DNA of 48,024 nucleotides from Helicobacter sp. 11S02596-1 (GCF_002272825.1 NZ_MLAM01000015.1:1-48024); one strand, 5' to 3'; shown: positions 32,738-41,684, counted from the stretch's first letter. Numbers and translations are program-made. The notes: a model not told the origin generated them from the sequence alone.

Positions 32738-34003
32738 ATGGGTGCGCATAAAATCGCTTTTTATAGGATTTTACCCATTTTGTTTGTTGCTTATTTGATT
32801 GCCAATATCGAAATCGCTAATGTGGGTTTTGCCAAATTTTTTATGAATAAGGATCTCGGGATTTCTGAAAGCAGTTTTGGCGTTGGGGCGGGAATGTTTA
32901 TTGTTGCTTATGCGATTTTTGAAATCCCTAGTGTGATGTTAGCCACAAAGATTGGCTTAAAATATTGGCTTTTTTTGATGATGGTGATTTGGAGTATTTT
33001 TTCATTTTTGATGGCGTTTGTGCAAAGCCCATATGAATTTTATATCTTGAGATTTTTCTTTGGTGTGGCAGAATCGGGATTTTTAAGCACAACAATGCTG
33101 TATTTTAACGGGTGGTTTGGCAAAAAACACAAAGCAAAGCTACTGAGTTTATTTTTGCTTGCCAATCCATTGGCAAATTTCTTGGGTTCCCCGCTTGCTA
33201 CGTGGATACTCTGTCTTGATATTGCCTTGCTTAAAAATTGGCAATGGCTTTTTGTTTTTGAGGCGCTTCCTGCTTTTTTGTGTGGTTGGGCGGTTTTGTG
33301 GCTACTGCCAAAAGACTACAAAAGCGCTTCTTGGCTTAGTGCCTCCCAAAAAGCCCAAATCGCCCAACAACTCGATCATACCCCGGTAAAAGAAATTTTT
33401 TCATTCAAATTTTTTCTTGATATGCGGATTTATCTTTTTGCTTTGATTTATGCTAGCGTCTCGGCTAGCTCGGCAGTCTTTAAGATCTGGCAACCCTCCA
33501 TCATCGCTTCGATCCCATCGATTGCTAGTGCTAGAGGTGGGCTGGATTTGCAACTCGTTGGTATTTTAAATGCCCTGCCCTTTGGGATTGCGATGGTTTT
33601 GATGGTGATTTATGGGGGCTATTCAGACAAATATTTTAAAGATAGAAAATCCCATATCCTTGTGCTTTTGTATGGGTTGTGTTTTTCTTTGGCGGGGTTG
33701 GGTTTGATAAATAATTCCCTCGTTGTTATTGAAATATTTCTGTGTATCATTATCGGCTGCGTGTTTATGTTTAAAGCCCCATTTTGGGCATACCTTAGCG
33801 AACACATAGCGCCTCAAAAGGTGGGCTTTTATCTAGCGGGTATCAATGCCTTGAGCAATTTTTTTGGATTTGTTGCTACCAGTGCGGTGGGTTTTATCAA
33901 AGACAAAACCGGCGATTATGTGTATGCTGTTTTGCCTCTTTTAGCACTCGGGATTCTTAGTTGCCTAGCTTTGGCGATCATCAATCGACTCAAAAAAATC
34001 TAA
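32738..34003 (+). CDS. MFS transporter, anion:cation symporter type
   Basis: 421 residues and twelve hydrophobic helices, of the ACS subfamily (hexuronate, tartrate, nicotinate and phthalate transporters). Seen: IANIEIANVGFAKFFMNKDLGIS after helix 1, AYAIFEIPSVMLATKIGLKYWLFLMM (the loop 2-3 region with its PS...G pattern), RFFFGVAESGFLST, and the central loop SASQKAQIAQQL typical of ACS proteins. I chose ATG 32738, with GAGG seven bases upstream, over a TTG four codons earlier. Convergent with the TonB-dependent receptor. Substrate unknown. Confidence 0.88.
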   Translation: MGAHKIAFYRILPILFVAYLIANIEIANVGFAKFFMNKDLGISESSFGVGAGMFIVAYAIFEIPSVMLATKIGLKYWLFLMMVIWSIFSFLMAFVQSPYEFYILRFFFGVAESGFLSTTMLYFNGWFGKKHKAKLLSLFLLANPLANFLGSPLATWILCLDIALLKNWQWLFVFEALPAFLCGWAVLWLLPKDYKSASWLSASQKAQIAQQLDHTPVKEIFSFKFFLDMRIYLFALIYASVSASSAVFKIWQPSIIASIPSIASARGGLDLQLVGILNALPFGIAMVLMVIYGGYSDKYFKDRKSHILVLLYGLCFSLAGLGLINNSLVVIEIFLCIIIGCVFMFKAPFWAYLSEHIAPQKVGFYLAGINALSNFFGFVATSAVGFIKDKTGDYVYAVLPLLALGILSCLALAIINRLKKI

Positions 34004-34020
34004 ATCATATCTTCTCTAGA

Positions 34021-36264
34021 TCATATCTTCCCGCCGACTTCAAGATGGTAATTTGCTCCTTGTGCTTTGTAATAATCAAAATATTGCGAATCGGTAAAAT
34101 TCAAAACACTTAGCGATACCCAGAGGTGATTTTTGAATGTATAGCCGATTTTAAAATCAGCATCGATATGCTGGTAATAGTTTTTGTAAGCATTTTTTAT
34201 GCTGTCATTTTTGATACTATTATAAGCCCCGCTCATCGCATTGATTTGGAGCGAACCAAAAAAGCCTTTTTCTCCCCCATAAAGCAAAGACAAATGCCCC
34301 ATATGCTTTGGGATAGCGGGTAAAAATTTTCCATTATCTTTGCTCGAAGATGGGTTATTGATAACTTTGGCAGATGTATAAGAATAATTGATGTCTGCAT
34401 AGAGATTTCCCCAAATTTTTTGAATAATCTCCGCTTCAACACCCAAAATCCGATTATGCCCGCCATTGATACTCCTAAAGGCAGTTTCTAGACTTTTGCC
34501 ATCACCTTGTTGGTAAATCGCATCAAATAAGTCGGTTTGAAAAAAATAAAGTTTTGCCACACCGCCATAAGGATTGCGTTGCTCGATACCCAATTCATAT
34601 TCGGTCCCATATTCGGGTTTGAGGTAGGGATTGGCTTTGCTCCTTTTGCCGATTTTATCAACCAGATACATTTCTCTAGCCACTGGGGCGCGAAAAGCCA
34701 ATCCTGCAGAAGCTTTGAGGGTCGTGTAGGCATAAGGATTGTAATTAATCGAGACTTTGGGACTTGGGAAAAAGCGTGAGAATCCGCCATAATTTTGCAA
34801 ACTTTTGGTTTTGTCATCGTGGTCGTAGCCCGCAGCATTGTCATTGAAATTTTGCCAATAATCCAATCGCAAGCCCATATTGGTAGATAAAACATCGCTC
34901 CATTGGGCTATCCAGCTCCCCCACAAAGCCAAAGCATAGGCATTGGTATAGTCCTTGACACTAAAGCCGTTGTAATGTTTCCAAAATTCTTTTTGATTAT
35001 ATTCATTGATGAGATTGCGTTCGTTATTCGTAGACATATATCTTCCTTGAAATCCCGCTAACAACGTATGTTTATCGCTCAATCTACCAGAATATACCGC
35101 GTCAAAATAATTGCTTGTAGCAAAATTATCCAAACTCTTGCCCTTACCGCCAAAAATGCTTGCATCACTCTGCCCATCGATAAAATGGCTCACCAGATCC
35201 ACGCTTGAAAAGGTCAAAGTCAAGCTCGAATCCTCATCAAAATGATGTTGGTGTGAAATCGAGGCAATATAATTCCATTCGTGCCGTCTGCCTGCTTCAG
35301 AAAGGGCAAGGAAAGGCGAGTAGCTGACTTGCTTGCTATTATTTGTGGTTTGATAAGACCAGATCGGATTGCCTAGCTTGTCTCGCATATTTGTATAAGG
35401 GATACCTTCATTTTCTTCTTGATACAAGATATGCAAATCCAAGCTTGTGGTGTCCCTATCACTCCAATCATATACCACCCTTAGCCTGCCATCTTGGGTA
35501 TTGTAGCCATTGCGACCGAGCCATCCGGCATTGTTGTTGGTTTTTGTATCCAGAGGTTTGCCATTGATGGATACATCATTTGAAGTTGGGGCATTGCTCG
35601 CAGTTGTCGGCACGCGGTAAGCCCCATCGGAATTGGTAAATCCATAAGTGGCTTTTATCCTCAAGCGGTTATCCAAAAAAGTATCGCCTAATGAAAAATA
35701 CCCTCGGGTTAGATTTTTGTCCGCACTTTTTATCGGATTGGAATCAAACTCGCTACCATAATTAAGCGTAGCGATGGATTCAAATCCCGTCGGCATATGG
35801 GTGATGAAATTTATCACCCCTCCGATCCCTCCTGTCCCATAAAGACTGCTAAAAGGCCCTCTAGCGACTTCAACACGATCGATATCATAGGCATTGATGG
35901 ACTGAATGACACGCATTTCTCCCTCCAAATCATTCAAGATCACCCCATCAAGCATCACGATTGTCCCATAGGGAATGCCCCGAACAAAAAGCTGGGGACG
36001 CCCTTGATACCCTACATCTTTGCTCACCCTCACCCCTGCCATTACTTTTAGCATATCGCTGATTTGCTGGGGCGTTCTTTCTTTGATTTCAGACTTTTTC
36101 ATCACGGTAACATTCCCAGGCGATTGCGTTATCAATGTCGGGATACGTGTTGCTGTCGCTGTAACGGGGGTCAAATGAAATGTTTTGGGCGTTTCTGCAC
36201 CTAAAATCCCCGCCCCTGCAAATAAAACTAACCCAAACATTTGGCACAAATGTATTTTTTTCAA
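34021..36264 (-). CDS. TonB-dependent outer-membrane receptor
   Basis: 747-residue outer-membrane gated channel for a chelated metal or other nutrient. It has a signal peptide (to GILGA) and a TonB box-like FHLTPVTATATRIP. The plug domain (about 45-165) has RTPQQISDMLKVMAGV, LFVRGIPYGTIVMLDGV and VEVARGPFSSLYGTGGIGGVINF. A 22-strand barrel follows. Typical late signatures are present: GLAFRAPVAREMYL, NPYLKPEYGTEYELGIEQRN and the C-terminal NYHLEVGGKI. The closest general type is FepA/BtuB/vitamin-siderophore receptors; I cannot name the ligand. The AT-rich promoter region (36265-36320) has TATATATAAAAATATATA at 36280, which could be a repressor site, but no clear Fur box is visible. Confidence 0.9.
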   Translation of the reverse strand: MKKIHLCQMFGLVLFAGAGILGAETPKTFHLTPVTATATRIPTLITQSPGNVTVMKKSEIKERTPQQISDMLKVMAGVRVSKDVGYQGRPQLFVRGIPYGTIVMLDGVILNDLEGEMRVIQSINAYDIDRVEVARGPFSSLYGTGGIGGVINFITHMPTGFESIATLNYGSEFDSNPIKSADKNLTRGYFSLGDTFLDNRLRIKATYGFTNSDGAYRVPTTASNAPTSNDVSINGKPLDTKTNNNAGWLGRNGYNTQDGRLRVVYDWSDRDTTSLDLHILYQEENEGIPYTNMRDKLGNPIWSYQTTNNSKQVSYSPFLALSEAGRRHEWNYIASISHQHHFDEDSSLTLTFSSVDLVSHFIDGQSDASIFGGKGKSLDNFATSNYFDAVYSGRLSDKHTLLAGFQGRYMSTNNERNLINEYNQKEFWKHYNGFSVKDYTNAYALALWGSWIAQWSDVLSTNMGLRLDYWQNFNDNAAGYDHDDKTKSLQNYGGFSRFFPSPKVSINYNPYAYTTLKASAGLAFRAPVAREMYLVDKIGKRSKANPYLKPEYGTEYELGIEQRNPYGGVAKLYFFQTDLFDAIYQQGDGKSLETAFRSINGGHNRILGVEAEIIQKIWGNLYADINYSYTSAKVINNPSSSKDNGKFLPAIPKHMGHLSLLYGGEKGFFGSLQINAMSGAYNSIKNDSIKNAYKNYYQHIDADFKIGYTFKNHLWVSLSVLNFTDSQYFDYYKAQGANYHLEVGGKI

Positions 36265-36351
36265 TTTAATCTCCTTTATATATAAAAATATATAACGATA
36301 TCCTAAGATAAATTTGTTTAAATAAAAATTAGATTTTTATAGAGCTATCCA

Positions 36352-36410
36352 AATTTTATTGCATATTCAAGCAAATAACACTATAAATAGCATTTTAAAA
36401 AACACGTGAT
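36352..36410 (+). repeat. Promoter-containing direct repeat, copy 1
   Basis: A 59-bp stretch upstream of the phase-variable membrane protein, holding TATAAAT (36382-36388) and CACGTGAT. About 53 of 59 bases match copy 2 at 38090-38148 upstream of dapD. Likely a duplicated promoter, with the gene between the copies inserted or captured. Confidence 0.8.
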
Positions 36411-36474
36411 TTGTGCGTGAATGCGGTGATTTTCAAATCCTACCCCAAATCAAATTTTTGCAAAAAGGAGATAA

Positions 36475-38052
36475 ATGTTTAAAATATTTGAAACTTATAA
36501 TCGGAATGAGAGGCTCTGGATATTTGGCACGTTTGCCTATATCTTTTTATTTTTATTGCTGGCAAACTTTTTATTTCCCACCCAGAGCGATGATTTTGAC
36601 GCGCATCTGCAAGCGCTAAAAGTATGGAATGGGGGGGGGGCATTTGAAGACTTCCTAAGAAGATTTTTCTCTACTTATCTTGATTGGGATTCAAGAATAG
36701 GCGACGTTATTTATACCGGATTTCTCGCAAAATTCAATGCGAGCGTGTTGTTTGATTTTTTTCTCTCCATACTAGGGACAAGCTTTTTTATTGCTTTTTT
36801 TGTATTGTTATTTGCTAGGTTGCCAAAAAGCTTTGAAGATGTTGTTATTTTGTTTTTATTATTGTTTTTAGTTTTATTTTTTGGTGCATTTGGTTCGGAT
36901 TTTTTATGGGGTTCGGGTGCATTAAACAATCTCTTTGGGATTGTCTTGATTTTATCGAGCTTGATTCCCTACCGACTTTTTTGGCAAGACTATTATGATG
37001 GAAAAAATTTAGAAAAACATTTCAAACCTTCTAAAATCAAGCTATTGGGGATTTTTGCCTTGAGCTTTTTTGCTGGGTGGGGATTTGAGCTTGGCATTAT
37101 TGTCGTGATCGCCCACATCGCCGTGTTGTTTTTTGCGATTGCGAAGAAGATCAAACTGCCCGCTTGGTATTATGCGGGGGTTTTTGGTTTTGTTGTGGGG
37201 TATTGTGTTTTGTATTTTGCACCAGGACCTAGGAAACGAGCGAAACTCTTTGAGCATTATTTGAGTTTGGGTGAGATATGGCGACTTTCTATGTATGAAA
37301 AATACCTCCGACTCAAAATGGCGTTTCGTGGCTTTTATGCGAGTGTTTTGCCTGCTTCTATCTTGTGTGTTTTGTTTTATTTTGCGCTTTTATTTTCAAA
37401 ATCCCGCCCGACTTTGGTTGTTTGGATGACTTGGATCGGGTATGTTTTGCTATCAATCATCTTGTTTGTTTTGCTCAAACACCTAACATATTTTTATTTA
37501 CTATATCTCATCGTTTTGCTCATTGCCATTGTGGTTTTTTACAAAAAACAAATCCCGGATTTCAAATTTTTATGCGTCATTGGTTGTTTGTATCTGGCTT
37601 GGGGGATTGGTGCGGCAAGCTTGGTGCAGATTTTGGGTATTCCTGATAGGACCAAGCTATTCCCTTCTTTGCTCTGTTTTGCCATTATTGTATTTTCGCT
37701 TTTAAAAATCTATCAGATTTTATCGTTGCGTGCGAGAATGTTTTGTGTCGCAATGGTGCTGATTGCCAGTCTGTCTGAGTCGTTGTTTGTTGCGAGCGAA
37801 TATTTGAAATTTCGTATCAAATGGGAAGCGCTCAAAGTCTCTATTCAAGCCCAAAAAACAATGGGGAATAGAGATATTGTGCTTGATGAGAGGTTTTTTA
37901 GAAGCCGTTACCGAAATTTTGGTGATTATGGCAATCCCGGAACAGAAGCGAATAGATGGCCTAATCCAAATTATGCGCGCTATTTTGATGTCGATAGTAT
38001 CCGCACCCAAATCCCAGAAAAAAATGATTTTGATCCAAATTTTAGCGATTGA
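36475..38052 (+). CDS. Phase-variable polytopic membrane protein (glycosyltransferase-like, ON)
   Basis: 525 residues with about eleven hydrophobic helices and a soluble C-terminal tail (about 455-525). The layout fits the DUF6056/GT-C-like membrane proteins that use lipid-linked sugars, with SDDFD after the first helix resembling the acidic loop motif of such enzymes. The family call is tentative. A G10 tract (36631-36640) encodes WNGGGAFED near residue 54; the frame is open here and one unit of slippage would end the protein early. ATG follows AAGGAG. A copy of the dapD promoter region lies upstream, and the gene sits between TonB receptor and dapD. Confidence 0.75.
   Translation: MFKIFETYNRNERLWIFGTFAYIFLFLLLANFLFPTQSDDFDAHLQALKVWNGGGAFEDFLRRFFSTYLDWDSRIGDVIYTGFLAKFNASVLFDFFLSILGTSFFIAFFVLLFARLPKSFEDVVILFLLLFLVLFFGAFGSDFLWGSGALNNLFGIVLILSSLIPYRLFWQDYYDGKNLEKHFKPSKIKLLGIFALSFFAGWGFELGIIVVIAHIAVLFFAIAKKIKLPAWYYAGVFGFVVGYCVLYFAPGPRKRAKLFEHYLSLGEIWRLSMYEKYLRLKMAFRGFYASVLPASILCVLFYFALLFSKSRPTLVVWMTWIGYVLLSIILFVLLKHLTYFYLLYLIVLLIAIVVFYKKQIPDFKFLCVIGCLYLAWGIGAASLVQILGIPDRTKLFPSLLCFAIIVFSLLKIYQILSLRARMFCVAMVLIASLSESLFVASEYLKFRIKWEALKVSIQAQKTMGNRDIVLDERFFRSRYRNFGDYGNPGTEANRWPNPNYARYFDVDSIRTQIPEKNDFDPNFSD
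36631..36640 (+). repeat. Homopolymer G10
   Basis: Ten G near the start of the membrane protein gene; present length is in frame. Probable slipped-strand switch. Confidence 0.85.
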
Positions 38053-38089
38053 TGGCTTGCGCCATCGCGCCCAAATCAATATTGCCTAG

Positions 38090-38148
38090 AATTTTATTGA
38101 ATATTTAAACAAATAACACTATAAATAGGACTTTAGAAAACACGTGAT
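38090..38148 (+). repeat. Promoter-containing direct repeat, copy 2
   Basis: Second copy, upstream of dapD, with the same TATAAAT (38120-38126) and CACGTGAT. The intergenic AT-rich unit differs from copy 1 at about six positions. Confidence 0.8.
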
Positions 38149-38166
38149 ATTTTTTGGGAGAAAAAA

Positions 38167-39372
38167 ATGATAGACAAATTCAAGACATTCGTTGATGAAT
38201 ACCAAAAATCCCCTGCTTACAAAACCCCGCTAGGCTTTGGTATCGCTCGGGTTGATGTAGGGCCTACCTCGCAAAAAACCCTATGTGCGACCTACCCTAC
38301 TCTGAACTGGGCAGGTGAAAATCTCGGCTCTTATGCGGTATTTATGAATGCGATTAGCCCCCAAAACCAAATCATTTCTAGCGAAAATGAATGCGTGTAT
38401 GGCATTGATGAAGATTTTGTTTATAAATGTCTGGAGCTTTATACGCCGTTTTTGATGGAAGCGATTCAAAACAAAACCCATCACAAAAATATCCAAGTCG
38501 TTTTGGAACTCAAAAAAGCCTTAGATGAAAATCGCCTCAGAGATGAAAACGGCAAGAGTTTATTCCGTTTTGTTGTGCTCTATCAAGACGCAAAATGTGA
38601 AAGCGTCGAAAGTGCCTATCTCAAGCTCCTTGCGCTATCATTAGGCAAGGCAAAGCTTAGAAGCTTGGTTTTAGATGGTATTTTTGGGCTTTTGGAAAAT
38701 GTTGCTTGGAGTGGGAATAAGCCCTATGAATTGCAATGGCTACGAGACAATGAAATCACTTTAAAAATGCGGGGCGATTACCCACGTATCGATTTTGTGG
38801 ATAAATTCCCACGTTATTTAATGCAAGTCATCCCCCAATACGACAATATCCGGATTTTAGATACTGCCAAGACGAGATTTGGTGCTTATCTAGGAACGGG
38901 TGGCTATACCCAAATGCCCGGGGCAAGCTATGTGAATTTCAATGCCGGTGCGCTTGGGGCGTGTATGAATGAGGGACGGATTTCTTCATCAGTCATTATC
39001 GGAGAAGGCACGGATATTGGCGGGGGTGCGAGCATTCTTGGTGTGCTAAGTGGCGGGAATGCCACGCCTATTAGCATTGGTAAAAATTGCCTTTTAGGGG
39101 TCAATAGCTCCACAGGCATTAGTCTAGGCGATGGCTGTATCGTTGATGGCGGGATTGCGGTGTTAGCGGGGACGATCTTTGAGATTAGCGAAACGGAAGC
39201 GAAAAAACTAGCTGAAATCAATGCGGATTTTTCCATCCAGCCTAATGGGCTTTATAAAGGCAAAGAACTTTCTGGAAAAAATGGGGTGCATTTTAGGCAA
39301 GATAGCAAAACAGGGAAAATGATAGCTTTCCGAAGTGCCAAAAAAATTGAACTCAATGATGCCTTGCATTAA
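38167..39372 (+). CDS. dapD: Tetrahydrodipicolinate N-succinyltransferase
   Basis: Succinylates tetrahydrodipicolinate in the lysine/meso-DAP branch, supplying peptidoglycan precursor. The 401 residues are the long form seen in Campylobacterota. The N-terminal domain has FGIARVDVG and TYPTLNWAGENLGSYAVF. The left-handed beta-helix follows, with MPGASYVNFNAGALGACMNEGRISSSVIIGEGTDIGGGASILGVLSGG and GKNCLLGVNSSTGISLGDG. ATG follows GGGAGAAAAAA. The duplicated promoter lies upstream. Array II begins after the stop. Confidence 0.93.
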   Translation: MIDKFKTFVDEYQKSPAYKTPLGFGIARVDVGPTSQKTLCATYPTLNWAGENLGSYAVFMNAISPQNQIISSENECVYGIDEDFVYKCLELYTPFLMEAIQNKTHHKNIQVVLELKKALDENRLRDENGKSLFRFVVLYQDAKCESVESAYLKLLALSLGKAKLRSLVLDGIFGLLENVAWSGNKPYELQWLRDNEITLKMRGDYPRIDFVDKFPRYLMQVIPQYDNIRILDTAKTRFGAYLGTGGYTQMPGASYVNFNAGALGACMNEGRISSSVIIGEGTDIGGGASILGVLSGGNATPISIGKNCLLGVNSSTGISLGDGCIVDGGIAVLAGTIFEISETEAKKLAEINADFSIQPNGLYKGKELSGKNGVHFRQDSKTGKMIAFRSAKKIELNDALH

Positions 39373-39427
39373 AAAAACCGCTGAAACTGGGTTGATGGGG
39401 CAAGCGTAGCTTGACCATAACCCTATC

Positions 39428-39494
39428 CTTTAGGAACGAAAACGGGCTTTGCCCGTTGGAGTGGTCTTCAGGTTTGTTTTTAAACAAACCGAGT
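39428..39494 (+). repeat. Structured repeat family A, copy 5
   Basis: Sense-strand order CTTTAGGAACG, stem 2 ACGGGC/GCCCGT around a 3-nt loop, AGTGGTCTTCAG, stem 1 GGTTTGTTT/AAACAAACC, CGAGT. Downstream of dapD. Confidence 0.83.
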
Positions 39495-39569
39495 AGGCAT
39501 AATGTTTTTCCATAGTGCTATCGCTAGTGATTTTTTCTTATACTCGCTAGAAAGGGGTCAGGGGGGTTA

Positions 39570-39660
39570 GCCATCTGCTATGCTCCTATCGGAGCATATA
39601 CGCATTGTCGTGCGAGGCTACCAGAGCCAAGCAGTTGGCTCTAGCTTTTCGCCTCTCCTT
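39570..39660 (-). repeat. Structured repeat family B, copy 3 (inverted)
   Basis: Inner hairpin CCAGAGCCAA-GCAG-TTGGCTCTAG (39621-39644) has one mismatch on this strand that becomes a G.U pair on the other. The second hairpin ATGCTCC/GGAGCAT differs from copy 1 yet remains paired. Outer stem GAGGC/GCCTC. Confidence 0.82.
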
Positions 39661-39770
39661 GCGAAGTCCGCCCTTAATGGGCGGGCGGGTCAAAAAGACC
39701 CCTTAAACCCCTACCCCCCGACACGCCCCCTTAGTAATTCCAGATGACAGAGCGTAGCGGGCTTTGGTTT
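39661..39770 (-). repeat. Modules E and F, second copy
   Basis: Opposite-strand copy of CTGGAATTACTAAGGGGGCG followed by GGGCGGACTTCGCAAGGAG and family B, the same order as at 12632-12846. Confidence 0.65.
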
Positions 39771-39919
39771 GTAGGTGGATAGGATTTTAAAGCCATCTAA
39801 GGCTTGAAATTCTGAAACTGCTTTCTTTGTCGCGCTTGTGTGCTGTGAAAAATCGGAAAATTATGACCCGCCCGCCCAAATCGTTGAAGTGTAACCGCCG
39901 ATTTTATTTTATTATTTGA

Positions 39920-39983
39920 ACTCAATTCGCTTAGCGAATCTGAAGACCACTTCGGCAAGCTTTGCCCGCCTATGTTCCTAAAG
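39920..39983 (-). repeat. Structured repeat family A, copy 6
   Basis: Stem 1 ATTCGC/GCGAAT (39925-39930 with 39934-39939), core CTGAAGACCACT, stem 2 GGCAA/TTGCC, end GTTCCTAAAG. Opposite in orientation to the other three copies of this array. Confidence 0.8.
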
Positions 39984-40070
39984 GACACAAGCAAGCGACT
40001 TCCCCTCCCATTGATTAAATGTCCTGCCGAAAAGAAAAGCGGAGGCTTATTCTTTTCGTGGGTTAATTGG

Positions 40071-40156
40071 GGGAGAGGCGTAAGCCAGAGCCAACTGCTT
40101 GGCTTTGCTAGCCTCACACGGCGATTGTTTATGCCCGCAAGGGCATAGCAGACGGC
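40071..40156 (+). repeat. Structured repeat family B, copy 4
   Basis: GAGGCGTAAG, inner hairpin CCAGAGCCAA-CTGC-TTGGCTTTGC with a G.U pair on this strand, GCCTC, then ATGCCC-GCAA-GGGCAT and AGCAGACGGC. Nearly the same as copy 1. Confidence 0.82.
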
Positions 40157-40249
40157 AGGTTAGAGGTGGGATAAACAACGGGCGGGCGGGTGAAATTTCT
40201 TTTACGATAAGAAAGTTTAAAGTATTTAGGAAAGCTTACAGGCGAAAGC

Positions 40250-40329
40250 CTTTAGGAACGAAACTGACCCACCCACCCGTAGGTTTAGCTCCCGTGAGTG
40301 GTCTTCAGATTCGATTTATCGAATCGATA
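40250..40329 (+). repeat. Structured repeat family A, copy 7
   Basis: CTTTAGGAACG, an enlarged stem 2 region containing CCCACCCACCCG, AGTGGTCTTCAG, stem 1 GATTCGAT/ATCGAATC. The longest member of the family because of the stem 2 insertion. Confidence 0.72.
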
Positions 40330-40387
40330 CCTATAAAACTTATCTCAAACGCACAGCCTCTGGCTGGGTGTGAGATGGTTACTTTAG
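40330..40387 (+). repeat. Structured repeat family C, copy 3
   Basis: Hairpin ATCTCA...TGAGAT with inner AGCC/GGCT, between two A copies exactly as in array I. Confidence 0.75.
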
Positions 40388-40452
40388 GAACGAACGGGGG
40401 TTTTACTCCCGTGAGTGGTCTTCAGGTTTGGATTCTTAAATCCAAACCGAAT
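40382..40452 (+). repeat. Structured repeat family A, copy 8
   Basis: CTTTAGGAACG, stem 2 CGGGGGT/ACTCCCG (G.U pair on this strand), AGTGGTCTTCAG, and a long stem 1 GGTTTGGATT/AATCCAAACC. It ends about 50 bp before the Sel1 gene promoter. Confidence 0.84.
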
Positions 40453-40500
40453 AAACATAAATGAAAACACTGGCATAGTTTTTGCTTTTGAATCAAATAA

Positions 40501-40506
40501 TATAAT
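40501..40506 (+). promoter_or_regulatory. Promoter -10 box for the Sel1-repeat gene
   Basis: TATAAT 33 bp before the ATG at 40539, downstream of a T-rich stretch; a leader of about 25 nt with GGAG is implied. Confidence 0.6.
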
Positions 40507-40538
40507 ACGTGATTCAAAAATACAGGAGTCCAAAAACA

Positions 40539-41684
40539 ATGCGTAGGATCAAAAACTATCTTTTCATCGCCCTATTGATAGGGGTAAATAGCCTTTATGC
40601 TGCTGATACACAAACCTCACAGCCCCCACTTTCTCAAAATCAAAATACAAATCAAAGCCCCCAAAATCCTCAAGATTCTGCGAGTGCTAATCCTGCCAAT
40701 CAAGAGAGTAGCGAAAATAAAGAAAATCAAGCCCCTATTCTCGCTCCTAATCCCGAGCCTGATACCCCTATCGTCCCAAAGCCAACACCCCTAACCGATC
40801 ACCTCACCCCGCCAAACTCTGTTCAAGGCATACTTGAAGCCGGTATCAATGCTGCCAAAGAGGGTGATTACAAGCTCGCATTCAAGCTATTTTCACAATC
40901 TTGTGATGAGGGCAATCCCGCTGGTTGCTTTGCTGTAGGGACAATGTATATGAATGGCGTGGGTATCCAAACCGATATTCAAAAGGCAACCCGTTATTAT
41001 CAAATGGGCTGTAGCGGGGGCGATGCGACTGCTTGTGCTAATCTCGCAATGATCTATGATTATCAAAAAAACGCCGATGCCAATGACAAAGAAAAAGCTG
41101 CCGAACTTTATATGACAGCTTGCCAAGGTGGGGATGTTTTGGCTTGCAACAACTTGGCGTGGATGTATGCCAATGGCGAGGGTGTGCAAAAAGATTATTT
41201 CAAAGCGATCCAGTATTATAAATTTGCCTGCGAAGCTGGGAGCGATATGGCTTGCTACAATCTAGGCTTAATGTCAAATACCAGCAATGTCTATGGCAAG
41301 GACAAAGCCAAGCTTGGATTGGTGGATTTGAACTATTTGGCTTGCAACGCAGGTGATATTGCCGGATGTGCTAATCTCGGCTGGATGTATGCCAATGGCA
41401 CTTCTGGGGCGCCGGTGAGCTTTTTTTATGCGGCAAAATATTTTCAAATCGCTTGCGATGGCGGGATGATCGGGAGTTGCAATAATCTTGGTGTGTTGTA
41501 TCAAAGAGGTCTTGGTGTCCCGCAAGATTCCAAAAAAGCTCTGGATTTGTTTGCCTATGTTTGCGACAATGGTTTGCAATCTGGTTGTGATAATTATCGT
41601 ATTTTTAAAGAGCAACTTCTCCATCCCAAACCCAACAATGGGAGCTTTTTTCTCCCAAAAAATTCCGGCTCAAACCGCAGATAG
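40539..41684 (+). CDS. Secreted Sel1-repeat, cysteine-rich protein (Hcp-like)
   Basis: About 381 residues from ATG 40539 (GGAG upstream; signal peptide ending SLYA). A low-complexity linker rich in Gln, Asn, Pro and Ser (about 20-95) precedes a set of about seven Sel1-like repeats of roughly 36 residues. Each has the paired cysteines of the Helicobacter cysteine-rich protein family (for example CDEGNPAGC, CSGGDATAC, CQGGDVLAC, CEAGSDMAC, CNAGDIAGC, CDGGMIGSC, CDNGLQSGC), expected to form a disulfide in each repeat. Hcp proteins are secreted and interact with host or peptidoglycan components; the precise role here is unknown. Its 3' end overlaps a convergent peptidase gene. Confidence 0.88.
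   Translation: MRRIKNYLFIALLIGVNSLYAADTQTSQPPLSQNQNTNQSPQNPQDSASANPANQESSENKENQAPILAPNPEPDTPIVPKPTPLTDHLTPPNSVQGILEAGINAAKEGDYKLAFKLFSQSCDEGNPAGCFAVGTMYMNGVGIQTDIQKATRYYQMGCSGGDATACANLAMIYDYQKNADANDKEKAAELYMTACQGGDVLACNNLAWMYANGEGVQKDYFKAIQYYKFACEAGSDMACYNLGLMSNTSNVYGKDKAKLGLVDLNYLACNAGDIAGCANLGWMYANGTSGAPVSFFYAAKYFQIACDGGMIGSCNNLGVLYQRGLGVPQDSKKALDLFAYVCDNGLQSGCDNYRIFKEQLLHPKPNNGSFFLPKNSGSNRR

Larger units (their letters stand above)
39373..40500. repeat. Repeat array II: gene-free mosaic of structured modules
   Basis: More than 1.1 kb between dapD and the Sel1 gene with no credible coding frame. It holds four family A copies (one in the opposite orientation), two family B copies in opposite orientations, one C and the E-F composite. 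Non-module parts include GC-rich CCCGCCC/GGGCGGG runs and a GGAGGCTTATTCTTTTCG stretch with no assignment. Confidence 0.8.

Noticed and set aside
34004-34030. 11-bp direct repeat ATCATATCTTC between the convergent MFS and TonB genes
   Set aside because: Short, overlaps the receptor's stop region and has no further copies that I noticed.
39373-40500. Coding frames in the repeat arrays (for example 39797-40117 minus, 40099-40464 plus, 46906-47151 plus)
   Set aside because: They run through hairpin modules, have repetitive composition and lack ribosome sites; the same peptides recur only because the modules recur.
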